From: Bacillota bacterium
GTDB lineage: Bacteria > Bacillota > Clostridia > Lachnospirales > Bianqueaceae
NCBI GenBank assembly: GCA_017441925.1
Contig: JAFRUE010000007.1
Coordinates: 124,001 to 188,000, forward strand
DNA: 64,000 nucleotides
Direction of reading: 5' to 3'
The notes under the pieces were generated by a model. That model had not been told where the DNA came from, did not search any database, and saw nothing but the letters and a program-made list of their open reading frames with translations. The position numbers and the translations under genes are program-made. Numbering within the stretch: position 1 is the first letter of the stretch; each line of letters starts with the position of its first letter. Below, one piece after another: positions 24,573-32,175 of the stretch.

Positions 24573-25253
24573 ATGGCAAGATTATGGTGTCTGCTGATCG
24601 GATATGTTTTCGGATGTATCCAGACGTCCTATATCGTCGGGATGGTCCAGAGACGTATCGACATCCGTAATTACGGGAGCGGCAATTCCGGAGCGACCAA
24701 CGCGATCCGAGTGCTGGGTACCAAGACCGGCCTGCTATGCATGGCCGGAGATATTGCAAAGGGTGTCCTTGCGCTGCTGGTGACCTCTGCGATCTTTGGA
24801 TATTCGCATAAATACCTGCTGCTTTATACAGGGATCGGAGCGGTCCTCGGCCATAATTTCCCGTTCTTCATGCAGTGGCGCGGAGGTAAAGGTGTTGCCG
24901 TTACGATCGGCATCATGGCTTTTATGGACTGGAGGATCCTGCTGATCGCGGGGATACCGGCTCTGATCGTGCTGGCCGCCACGAGGTATATGTCTGCGGC
25001 GTCGCTGCTTTTCGTGACGCTGTTCCCGATTTTTACGGCGGTGTTCTACCTTGGACATCCGCACGGACTGGAGACGGTGCTGCTGTCGCTGTTCTTCACG
25101 GTCATGATCTATGTCAAGCATAAAGACAATATCAAAAGGCTCCGTGCGGGGACGGAACGCAAAGTCGGAGAGAAAGTACAGAACGTTCCGCTGAACGGAG
25201 AAGACGGCGGGAAGCCCGCCAATAACGCAGAAAAGGAAGAGGAGAAATCATGA
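24573..25253 (+). CDS. plsY: Glycerol-3-phosphate acyltransferase PlsY
   Basis: Membrane enzyme that transfers acyl groups from acyl-phosphate to glycerol-3-phosphate. In the 226 residues, IRNYGSGNSGATNAIRVLG, GHNFPFFMQWRGGKGVAVTIG and KHKDNIKRL are PlsY signatures. The final ~35 residues (EDGGKPANNAEKEEEKS) are a charged extension beyond the usual end. ATG 24573 follows AAGGAGAG. gpsA, a frequent neighbour, is absent and gltX follows with a 4-nt overlap. Confidence 0.93.
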   Translation: MARLWCLLIGYVFGCIQTSYIVGMVQRRIDIRNYGSGNSGATNAIRVLGTKTGLLCMAGDIAKGVLALLVTSAIFGYSHKYLLLYTGIGAVLGHNFPFFMQWRGGKGVAVTIGIMAFMDWRILLIAGIPALIVLAATRYMSAASLLFVTLFPIFTAVFYLGHPHGLETVLLSLFFTVMIYVKHKDNIKRLRAGTERKVGEKVQNVPLNGEDGGKPANNAEKEEEKS

Positions 25254-26908
25254 ACGAGCAGGAACTGGCTAAGCTTTTATTCCCGGAGGTGGATCAGACT
25301 CCGGAAGATATGGAGGCAAAGTATCAGCCCAGGCAGCTTCCAGAAGGGGCGAAAGTCACGAGAATCGCGCCTTCCCCGACCGGATTCATGCATCTGGGCA
25401 ATCTGTACGGAGCACTTGTCGACGAACGCCTTGCACATCAGAGCAAGGGTGTTTTCTTCCTGCGTATCGAGGATACGGACGCGAAACGCGCGGTAGAGGG
25501 CGGCGTCCGCAAGATCATCGAGGCGTTCAGGGATTTCGGCCTGCGTCCGGATGAGGGAGCGACGATGGACGGTGAGACGGGCAGTTATGGTCCGTACTAT
25601 CAGAGCCATCGTAAAGAGATCTACCATGTTTTCGCAAAGAGCCTTGTAGAGCGAGGATATGCGTATCCCTGCTTCTGCACGGAGGAAGAGCTTGCCGAGA
25701 TGCGCGCGAAACAGGAAGCCAACAAAGAAACGACCGGTTATTACGGCAAATATGCGGTCTGGAGAGATGCTTCTCTGGACGCGGTCAAAGAAGCCCTTGC
25801 AGCCGGACGGAGCTACTGTATCCGTTTCCGCTCACCCGGAGATCCGTCCCGCCGCGTCAAGATCAAGGACCTTGTCAAAGGCGATCTGGAGCTTCCGGAG
25901 AACGATCAGGATCTTGTCCTGCTTAAGTCTGACGGGATCCCGACTTATCATTTTGCACACGTTATCGACGATCACCTGATGGGAACGACCCATGTCGTCC
26001 GCGGAGAAGAGTGGCTCGCGACACTGCCGATGCATCTGCAGATGTTCCAGGTCCTTGGTTTCAAGGTGCCGAAATACCTGCATACCGCGCAGCTCATGAA
26101 GATCGATCCCGAGACCGGAACCAAGCGCAAGCTTTCCAAGCGCAAAGATCCCGAGCTTGCGCTGTCTTACTACAAACAGCAGGGATTCCCGGTCCGAGCG
26201 GTCATGGAATACCTGATGACGACGCTGAATTCCAACTTCGAAGAGTGGAGACTTGCAAATCCCGCGCTTCCGTATGAAGATTTCAAATTCACGACGCAGA
26301 AGATGAGCGCTTCCGGAGCGCTGTTCGATCTGGAGAAGCTTGAAGATGTCAGCAAGAATGTGATCTCCCGTATGACGGCGGATGAGGTCTGCGACGCGGT
26401 CACTGAATGGGCGCAGGAATTTGATCCGGAGCTGTACTCGCTGCTTACCCGTGATCCGGAATATGCCAAGGCGATCTTCGCGATCGGCCGCGGCGGCAAG
26501 AAACCGCGCAAAGATTTCTCCCGCTGGGAAGAGGTACGGGCGTATGTGTCCTTCTTCTATGATGAACTCTTCGCGCCTGATGACAGTCAGATGCCGGCAC
26601 TGCCCAAGGAAATGCTCTGTGCCGTGCTTGAGGACTATCAGAAAGTCTATAACAAAGATGACGATAACAGCGCCTGGTTCGACCGAATCAAGGCGATGTG
26701 CCCGCAGTACGGACTCTGCGCGGATATGCGCGAATACAAAAAGAACCCGGATGCCTATGCCGGCAGCGTAGGAGATCTGTCGATGATCCTCCGCGTGGCG
26801 ATTACAGGCCGAGCGCAGTCACCGGATCTGTGGGTCGTCTGCCAGCTTCTGGGGACAGAACGTGTCCTGAAGCGTCTGCAGGAAGCAAAAGACCGTATCG
26901 GAGCCTGA
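25250..26908 (+). CDS. gltX: Glutamyl-tRNA synthetase
   Basis: Class Ic synthetase charging tRNA-Glu. The 552 residues have the HIGH motif as APSPTGFMHLGNLYGAL (~41-57) and KMSKS as KRKLSKRKD (~291). The ~550-residue clostridial form is longer than the ~485-residue Bacillus enzyme. It starts inside the ATGA overlap with plsY and ends before a bidirectional terminator. Confidence 0.95.
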   Translation: MNEQELAKLLFPEVDQTPEDMEAKYQPRQLPEGAKVTRIAPSPTGFMHLGNLYGALVDERLAHQSKGVFFLRIEDTDAKRAVEGGVRKIIEAFRDFGLRPDEGATMDGETGSYGPYYQSHRKEIYHVFAKSLVERGYAYPCFCTEEELAEMRAKQEANKETTGYYGKYAVWRDASLDAVKEALAAGRSYCIRFRSPGDPSRRVKIKDLVKGDLELPENDQDLVLLKSDGIPTYHFAHVIDDHLMGTTHVVRGEEWLATLPMHLQMFQVLGFKVPKYLHTAQLMKIDPETGTKRKLSKRKDPELALSYYKQQGFPVRAVMEYLMTTLNSNFEEWRLANPALPYEDFKFTTQKMSASGALFDLEKLEDVSKNVISRMTADEVCDAVTEWAQEFDPELYSLLTRDPEYAKAIFAIGRGGKKPRKDFSRWEEVRAYVSFFYDELFAPDDSQMPALPKEMLCAVLEDYQKVYNKDDDNSAWFDRIKAMCPQYGLCADMREYKKNPDAYAGSVGDLSMILRVAITGRAQSPDLWVVCQLLGTERVLKRLQEAKDRIGA

Positions 26909-26960
26909 GTACAGGATTCCAAAGCAGGCGGAATGCCGGGCGATCATCAGATAAATAAAA

Positions 26961-27008
26961 AAGGTGCGGCACGAGATTCTTTGCGAATCCCTGCCGCACT
27001 GTTTTTTT
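26961..27008. terminator. Bidirectional terminator between gltX and the Na/Pi cotransporter
   Basis: GTGCGGCACGAGATTC (26964-26979) pairs with GAATCCCTGCCGCAC (26985-26999) with small mismatches. T7 follows on the plus strand and T6ATTT on the minus strand. Confidence 0.85.
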
Positions 27009-27024
27009 GCCATAACGATCGGCT

Positions 27025-28983
27025 TTATTTCTTTTTCTTTTTGTCTTCTTTGGGCTTGTCCTTGGTTTTTGCTTTGTCCTTGGACTTGTCCTTTTCTTTG
27101 GCTTTTTCCTTCTGCGATACCAGCTGCTGCGCTTCCAGCTTCTGTTCCTCGATCGCTGCGACACGCTCTTCTTCGATCTTCTGTTCTACTTCGGCATTTG
27201 AATCCGGGAGAGCATACTTGGCGCGGAAATAGTTTTCGTGAACGATGAATTCCGGAGATTCGGAAAGCTTCGGGCCTTCACTGACCTTCTCATGATAGGC
27301 GAAATGGATGTAATCTTTGGAATTCATCTGCATGATGTTGAGCGCGATATTGGAGCAGTGATCGGAGATCCGCTCCAGATTACCGAGAAGCTCCAGGAAG
27401 GAGATGCCGCTCGAGACATTGCACAGGCCGAGACGCAGACGCTCAATGTGACGGTCCTTAAGAGTCTGCTGCATTTCGTCGATGACCTGTTCATAAGGCT
27501 CGATATGCGCAGCGTCCGCCGCATTATTGGTCCGGTAGATCCGCACGGTCTCTGCAAGAACTTCGCGGGTAGCGTCCAGGATCTTGTTCATCTCGATCCA
27601 GGCAGAATCGGAATATGTGACGGAATTCTCCGTATTGAAGCGCGCGACGTCGAGAATATTGATGCAGTGATCACCGATACGCTCGAAGTTTCCGACAGAG
27701 TGGAGCATCTCTGTAGCCATGTTATTCTCACGGTTGGACAGCCGGTGGGGTGTGATCTGCAGAATATAGTTATTCAGTTTGCTCTCTGCGCGGTCGAGGA
27801 AATCCTCCAGCTGATCGAGCTCCTGTTCACCTTCCTCTGTATAATTCTCATGAAGCTTGCGGACGAGGTCAAAGGAGGCGAGAGCGGTTTCACCCATGTC
27901 GATAACGACTTTGCGGGCTTCTGCAAGAGCCAGTGCAGGTGTGCCGAGCAGGAGGTCGTCAAGACGGGCGAGACGGTTCTCGGCGGCGGAATTCGGACCG
28001 GTAGCAGCCTTGTCCGGGATGATCTTCTCCGTCATGCGGACGATCAGATTGCGGAACGGGAAGAATACGAACAGGATCACTACATTGAACAGCGTGTGGA
28101 AATCCGCAACGCTGCCTCGGTTCAGGACCTTGTCCCAGAAACCGAAATGAACGAATGCATCCGCGCCGTAGATCACGATGACAAAGACGATGACGCCGAG
28201 CGTCTTATAGAAAATATGCAGGAAAGCGGCTCTTTTGGCTTTTCTGGTATTACCGGCTGTTGCGAGCAGGACTGTCAGGCAGGAACCGATATTCTGACCG
28301 AGGATCAGAGGAATCGCATTGGAATACGTGATCGCGCCGGTAATGGAAAGAGCCTGTACGATACCGACAGATGCGGAAGAGCTCTGAAGGACCGCAGTCA
28401 TGATAAATCCGAGCAGAATACCGATGAACGGATTCTGGACCGCGACGAGCAGATCCAGGAACCATTTCTGCTGACCGAGTGGGGCGAGCGTGGATTCCAT
28501 CGTATACATGCCGAAGAAAAGCATGCCGAGACCGATGATCAGATTGCCCTTGGTCCTGACCGAATGCTTCTTGCAGAACACGATCATGCACGCGCCGATC
28601 GCGACGAGTACGGGGCCGAAGGAAGAAGGCTTCAGCAGGGACAGAATCGTACCGGCTCCGCTGATATCGCCAAGACGCAGGAGCTGTCCGGTAACGGTCG
28701 TTCCGAGGTTGGCTCCCATGATGACCGGAAATGCATTGGACAGCGTAAAGATGTTCGCGTTCAGAAGGCCGATCACCATGATGACGGTAGCGGCGGAGCT
28801 CTGGATCACGGCGGTAACGCCGGTACCGAGCAAGGCGCCTTTGATCGGGCTGCCGGTCAGTTTCTCAAGTGTCTGTTCCATTTTGCTGCCGGCAAGCCGC
28901 TCAAGGGACTGTCCCAGTACATGCATACCGTACAGGAAAAGGCCGATGCCCGCGGCAAGCGGCAGATAAGATAATAGGTTCAA
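27025..28983 (-). CDS. Na/Pi cotransporter (NptA-like) with PhoU-like domain
   Basis: Sodium-dependent phosphate symporter of the PF02690 family. The 652 residues hold two copies of the Na/Pi repeat: TGVTAVIQSSAATVIMVIGL with the QSSS-type motif at ~65, and LGFIMTAVLQSSSASVGIVQ near 215. About ten membrane helices are followed by a PhoU-like four-helix domain (~340-580). An extreme Lys/Asp tail (KEKDKSKDKAKTKDKPKED) closes the protein. The start is TTG 28983 behind GGAGAAA; a longer frame to 29154 would pass through the promoter. Phosphate regulation is suggested by a possible Pho box in the divergent intergenic region. Confidence 0.85.
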   Translation of the reverse strand: MNLLSYLPLAAGIGLFLYGMHVLGQSLERLAGSKMEQTLEKLTGSPIKGALLGTGVTAVIQSSAATVIMVIGLLNANIFTLSNAFPVIMGANLGTTVTGQLLRLGDISGAGTILSLLKPSSFGPVLVAIGACMIVFCKKHSVRTKGNLIIGLGMLFFGMYTMESTLAPLGQQKWFLDLLVAVQNPFIGILLGFIMTAVLQSSSASVGIVQALSITGAITYSNAIPLILGQNIGSCLTVLLATAGNTRKAKRAAFLHIFYKTLGVIVFVIVIYGADAFVHFGFWDKVLNRGSVADFHTLFNVVILFVFFPFRNLIVRMTEKIIPDKAATGPNSAAENRLARLDDLLLGTPALALAEARKVVIDMGETALASFDLVRKLHENYTEEGEQELDQLEDFLDRAESKLNNYILQITPHRLSNRENNMATEMLHSVGNFERIGDHCINILDVARFNTENSVTYSDSAWIEMNKILDATREVLAETVRIYRTNNAADAAHIEPYEQVIDEMQQTLKDRHIERLRLGLCNVSSGISFLELLGNLERISDHCSNIALNIMQMNSKDYIHFAYHEKVSEGPKLSESPEFIVHENYFRAKYALPDSNAEVEQKIEEERVAAIEEQKLEAQQLVSQKEKAKEKDKSKDKAKTKDKPKEDKKKKK

Positions 28984-29055
28984 AGCGGTTTCTCCATTTC
29001 TCTGGCAGATGAACGTTCGCAGACAGGCGAAACAAAAAGAAGGCCAGACACAATT

Positions 29056-29084
29056 AGTATAGCATACTTTAAGATATATGAAAA
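29056..29084 (-). promoter_or_regulatory. Possible promoter of the Na/Pi cotransporter
   Basis: On the minus strand TTTTCA (29079-29084), 17 nt, TATACT (29056-29061). The -10 is good and the -35 is weak. Confidence 0.5.
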
Positions 29085-29142
29085 GATGGTATAGAAGTTT
29101 TTTCGGAAGAGGGGCAGAGGAAGACAGAGCATCTTTGCGGAT

Positions 29143-29170
29143 TTCACAAATCATTCATAAATTATTAAAA
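29143..29170 (+). promoter_or_regulatory. Possible PhoP binding site (Pho box)
   Basis: TTCACA (29143-29148), TTCATA (29154-29159) and TTAAAA (29165-29170) are spaced exactly 11 bp apart. This matches the Bacillus PhoP direct-repeat pattern TT(A/C/T)ACA with 5-bp spacers. It ends 21 bp before the -10 of the DUF624 gene and lies between it and the divergent phosphate transporter. Confidence 0.45.
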
Positions 29171-29188
29171 CTCTTTGGTTGCCGTGTC

Positions 29189-29197
29189 TGATATAAT
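29189..29197 (+). promoter_or_regulatory. Extended -10 promoter of the DUF624 gene
   Basis: TGATATAAT (TG 29189-29190, TATAAT 29192-29197) with no good -35, as expected for an activator-dependent promoter. A second TATAAT lies at 29202-29207. Confidence 0.55.
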
Positions 29198-29238
29198 CGG
29201 GTATAATACTGGTAATAAATCGGAGGGGGATCACCTGC

Positions 29239-30138
29239 ATGGCTAATTTTTTCGATATAGAAGGCCCATTCGTAAAGTACGGAACACTCCTTTTTGATAT
29301 GGTAATGCTGAGCGCGGTCTGGGCTGTGACGGGCGGTATGGTACCTGTCATGCTGCTGCTTTCGACCGGTATTTTCGGCAAGATTCCTCTGATCGCCACA
29401 TTCCTGATCATCTATGTCCTTGTGCTGCACTGGTGCATCGCGACATGCTCGGTCATGTACGCGCTCGGCAAGAAGCAGCGGGGGACAGATACATATACCT
29501 TGCGTGATTTCGGGCATGCTTTCAAACTGAACTATAAGCAGTGCATGATCATCAGTCTGATCGTTACGACGGTCATCCTGCTGGTCGCATATAATATCTG
29601 GCTGATCGCCTACAACAAACAGAGTTTCGGATTCTCCACATATATCATCCTGCCGCTTGAGCTTCTTCTGGGGCTTGAATTCATCTTTGTGATCCTGTAT
29701 CTGCCGAATCTGATCGCAAGGTTCGACATGAAGACCAAGGATTTCATCAAGTACTCATTCCTGATGGCCAATAAGCACCTGCTGACGACGCTGATCCTGG
29801 TCGTTCTCTTCGGCGGGACTATCTATCTGTGCGTTTTCGTCAATATGGGACTTGTCTTTGTACTGCCGGGTCTGTATATGTACATCGCAGCGGCGCTCCT
29901 CGAGCGCGTGTTCAAGAATTATATGCCGAGCGAGGACGAGCAGCTTGAGACGGAAGAGGTTGAGGGCTTCAGCCTTGACGCGGAGAGGCAGGCGATCATT
30001 GACCAGTATCTGAATCAGGCCAAATTCGATGATCAGGGCGAGTATAAGATCGTCAAGGTCGATGAAGAGGGCAATGAGATCGTCGAGAAGGATGATTACC
30101 GCATCGTAAAAGTCGATGACGAAGGGAAAGAGCTTTGA
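29239..30138 (+). CDS. DUF624 (YesL-like) membrane protein with a charged duplicated tail
   Basis: 299 residues. The first ~225 form five to six membrane helices with the DUF624 pattern: FFDIEGPFVKYGTLLFDMVM, then a loop GHAFKLNYKQ near 100. Function is unknown; in Bacillus such genes accompany sugar operons, which is not the case here. The last ~75 residues are cytoplasmic-looking and acidic. They end in two copies of Y-K/R-I-V-K-V-D-E/D-E-G (YKIVKVDEEG and YRIVKVDDEG). ATG 29239 follows CGGAGGGGG. It stands divergent to a phosphate transporter behind a possible Pho box. Confidence 0.75.
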   Translation: MANFFDIEGPFVKYGTLLFDMVMLSAVWAVTGGMVPVMLLLSTGIFGKIPLIATFLIIYVLVLHWCIATCSVMYALGKKQRGTDTYTLRDFGHAFKLNYKQCMIISLIVTTVILLVAYNIWLIAYNKQSFGFSTYIILPLELLLGLEFIFVILYLPNLIARFDMKTKDFIKYSFLMANKHLLTTLILVVLFGGTIYLCVFVNMGLVFVLPGLYMYIAAALLERVFKNYMPSEDEQLETEEVEGFSLDAERQAIIDQYLNQAKFDDQGEYKIVKVDEEGNEIVEKDDYRIVKVDDEGKEL

Positions 30139-30163
30139 CGTAAGACTGCAGCTATGGTATAAT
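30135..30163 (+). promoter_or_regulatory. Promoter of the COG4997-like gene
   Basis: TTGACG 30135-30140 overlaps the stop codon of the preceding gene; 17-nt spacer; TATAAT 30158-30163 in an extended -10 context (TGGTATAAT). Confidence 0.75.
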
Positions 30164-30213
30164 ACCGAATCAGAGACAGGACGCTTTATTTCTGAAGAGA
30201 GGATGTGCACATT

Positions 30214-30597
30214 ATGGCGGATAAAAATGAATATGTAGGGCATCTGGTGCGCGACAGGATTCCGGAGATCCTCCGCAAGGAAGGTTATTATCCGATGACG
30301 AGAGTCCTGAATGACGAGGAGTATCTGTTCCAGCTGCATCACGCTCTGAGCAAAGCGATCCGTATTTATCTGCATCAGGGCAGTTTGTCGGATCTGGCGG
30401 ATGTGACGGAGATCATTAACGCGATCGCCCAGATGCGCGGCGTATCGGTCGAGGAAGTCCTCAAGATCCGGGAATACCGCGCGATGACCTACGGGGCATA
30501 CGAGAACCGTTATTATCTGGAGAAACTGCTGACACCTGAAGAGAAAGAGCAGATGGATAAGCGGGATGAGGAAATGGGCTTCGAGGTCCAGTTCTGA
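30214..30597 (+). CDS. COG4997-like nucleotide pyrophosphohydrolase relative, catalytic residues lost
   Basis: 127 residues aligning by eye with the MazG-superfamily COG4997 group: HLVRDRIPEIL, then TRVLNDEEYLFQL, SLSDLADVTEIINAI and ENRYYLEKLL. Active relatives read K-L-x-E-E-V-x-E-Y on the first metal-binding helix. Here the same helix reads ALSKAIRIY (44-52), so three acidic ligands are replaced by Lys47, Ala48 and Ile51. The second motif (DLADVTE, 60-66) is kept. The protein is therefore probably inactive as a pyrophosphatase or uses another chemistry. ATG 30214 follows GAGAGGA by 10 nt. Confidence 0.75.
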   Translation: MADKNEYVGHLVRDRIPEILRKEGYYPMTRVLNDEEYLFQLHHALSKAIRIYLHQGSLSDLADVTEIINAIAQMRGVSVEEVLKIREYRAMTYGAYENRYYLEKLLTPEEKEQMDKRDEEMGFEVQF

Positions 30598-30605
30598 GAT
30601 AATAC

Positions 30606-30634
30606 TTGCTTTTTCGCATATAATGTAGTATAAT
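30606..30634 (+). promoter_or_regulatory. Promoter of the ECF S component gene
   Basis: TTGCTT 30606-30611, 17-nt spacer, TATAAT 30629-30634 (another TATAAT at 30619). The leader carries a 7-bp hairpin (30657-30674) before AGGAGGAAAG. Confidence 0.7.
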
Positions 30635-30705
30635 TCTGCCTGCATTGTATTTTTAACAGCATCTTGCGGTGCTGAATCGAAAACAATAGCAGGAGGAAAG
30701 TATTA

Positions 30706-31329
30706 ATGGCAAAGAACATTTCAGTCAAGACAGTCAAGATGGTACAGTTGGCCATACTTGCGGCACTGATCCTGGTCATGGCGTTTACGCCTCTGGGATA
30801 TCTGAAAGCCGGCGTTGTATCGATCACGTTCATCATGATTCCGGTCGGCGTCGGTGCGATTCTGCTGGGACCGGCAGGCGGAGCGATCCTCGGTGGGATC
30901 TTCGGCCTGACAAGCTTTGTGCAGTGCTTCGGAATGGATTATTTCGGCACCACGCTGATGGGAATCAATCCGGTCTTCACATTTATCATGTGCATGGCTC
31001 CCCGTATCCTGATGGGATGGTTCTGCGGACTGATCTTTAAGGGGATGCTCAAGATCGACCGTTCACAGCATAAGATCCCGTCCTATGCGGTCACCTGCCT
31101 GTGCAGCGCACTGATCAATACAGTGCTGTTTGTCGGAATGCTGTTCCTGTTCTTCGGCAATTCGGAGTTCATTCAGGGATTCAAAGGCGGAATGGGATGG
31201 CTCGCGTTTTTCGCCGCTTTTGTCGGCATCAACGGACTGCTGGAGGCAGCAGCCAGCATGATCATCGGCACCGCGGTTGCTAAGGCCGTGGATTCCGTGA
31301 GAAAGCGTCAGACCGCTGTTACAGATTAA
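30706..31329 (+). CDS. panT: ECF transporter S component, probably pantothenate (PanT-like)
   Basis: 207 residues, six hydrophobic helices. The N-terminus (KMVQLAILAALILVMAFTPL) and GPAGGAILGGIFGLTSF are typical of ECF-transporter substrate-binding subunits. These need shared EcfA/EcfT subunits encoded elsewhere. The next gene makes pantothenate kinase, so pantothenate is the likely vitamin; that is context, not sequence proof. ATG 30706 follows AGGAGGAAAG. Confidence 0.8.
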   Translation: MAKNISVKTVKMVQLAILAALILVMAFTPLGYLKAGVVSITFIMIPVGVGAILLGPAGGAILGGIFGLTSFVQCFGMDYFGTTLMGINPVFTFIMCMAPRILMGWFCGLIFKGMLKIDRSQHKIPSYAVTCLCSALINTVLFVGMLFLFFGNSEFIQGFKGGMGWLAFFAAFVGINGLLEAAASMIIGTAVAKAVDSVRKRQTAVTD

Positions 31330-31340
31330 GAGACAACATC

Positions 31341-31370
31341 TGGGGATTGCCTTGGCAATCCCCAATTTAT
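31341..31370 (+). terminator. Hairpin between panT and coaX
   Basis: TGGGGATTGCC (31341-31351) pairs with GGCAATCCCCA (31354-31364), an almost perfect stem with a tiny loop, followed by ATTTATT. A weak T-tract suggests partial read-through into coaX. Confidence 0.7.
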
Positions 31371-31392
31371 TCTAAGAAGAGAGGGAATATCT

Positions 31393-32175
31393 ATGATTCT
31401 TGCAATCGATGTGGGCAACACGCAGCTTGTAGCAGGCTGCATGCAGAACGGTAGATCCGTCGTGAGCGCACGCTTTGAGACCAATACACGTTCTACGGCG
31501 GCAGAATACGCGATCAAATTCAAGATCTGGCTGGAGATGAATAATGTCTCGGCATCCCAGATCGAAGGCGGAATCATTTCGACGGTCGTGCCGCCTCTCG
31601 CATCGGTGCTGCGGGAGACTTTCAGAATGCTGTGCGGGAAAGAGCCTGTCGTAGTCGGACCCGGAGTCCGTACGGGACTGAATATCAAGATCGACAACCC
31701 TGCGCAGCTCGGCGCGGATATCGTTGCAGGCGCGGTAGCTTCCATCGCGAAGTATCCGCTGCCGCAGATCGTTTTCGATATGGGTACCGCGACGACAGCC
31801 TGCGTGATCGACGCGGCTGGCGTGCTGCGCGGCGTCGTGATCCTGCCGGGCGTACGGACCGCTCTTTCCACACTGGTCGAGAAGACTTCCCAGCTGCCGA
31901 ATATCGATCTGATCGCGCCGAAGCACGTTGTCGGAACGAATACGGTCGACAGTATGCTTTCCGGTACGATCTACGGGACCGCGGCTACGATGGACGGGAT
32001 CGCGCGCCGGATCGAGAAAGAGATCGGGGAGGAAGCCACACTGATCGCGACGGGAGGCCTTTCTAAGGCGATCGTCCCGTACTGCGAACGCAGCTTTATT
32101 CAGGATGACAATCTGGTACTGGACGGATTATACCGGATCTATCAGAAGAACAGGATCGGGGGAGACAGAGGATGA
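31393..32175 (+). CDS. coaX: Type III pantothenate kinase
   Basis: First step of coenzyme A synthesis (pantothenate to 4'-phosphopantothenate), cytoplasmic. The 260 residues carry ILAIDVGNTQLVAGC (phosphate 1), VGPGVRTGLNI, GADIVAGAVA and DMGTATTACVIDAAG (ATP binding, ~126-140). The ATGA at 32172-32175 couples it to an export-system lipoprotein gene, an odd partner. Confidence 0.95.
   Translation: MILAIDVGNTQLVAGCMQNGRSVVSARFETNTRSTAAEYAIKFKIWLEMNNVSASQIEGGIISTVVPPLASVLRETFRMLCGKEPVVVGPGVRTGLNIKIDNPAQLGADIVAGAVASIAKYPLPQIVFDMGTATTACVIDAAGVLRGVVILPGVRTALSTLVEKTSQLPNIDLIAPKHVVGTNTVDSMLSGTIYGTAATMDGIARRIEKEIGEEATLIATGGLSKAIVPYCERSFIQDDNLVLDGLYRIYQKNRIGGDRG

Noticed and set aside
27238-28974. 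Plus-strand frame of 578 codons opposite the Na/Pi cotransporter
   Set aside because: The minus strand encodes a clear transporter; the opposite frame is low-complexity Asp/Arg/Gln text.
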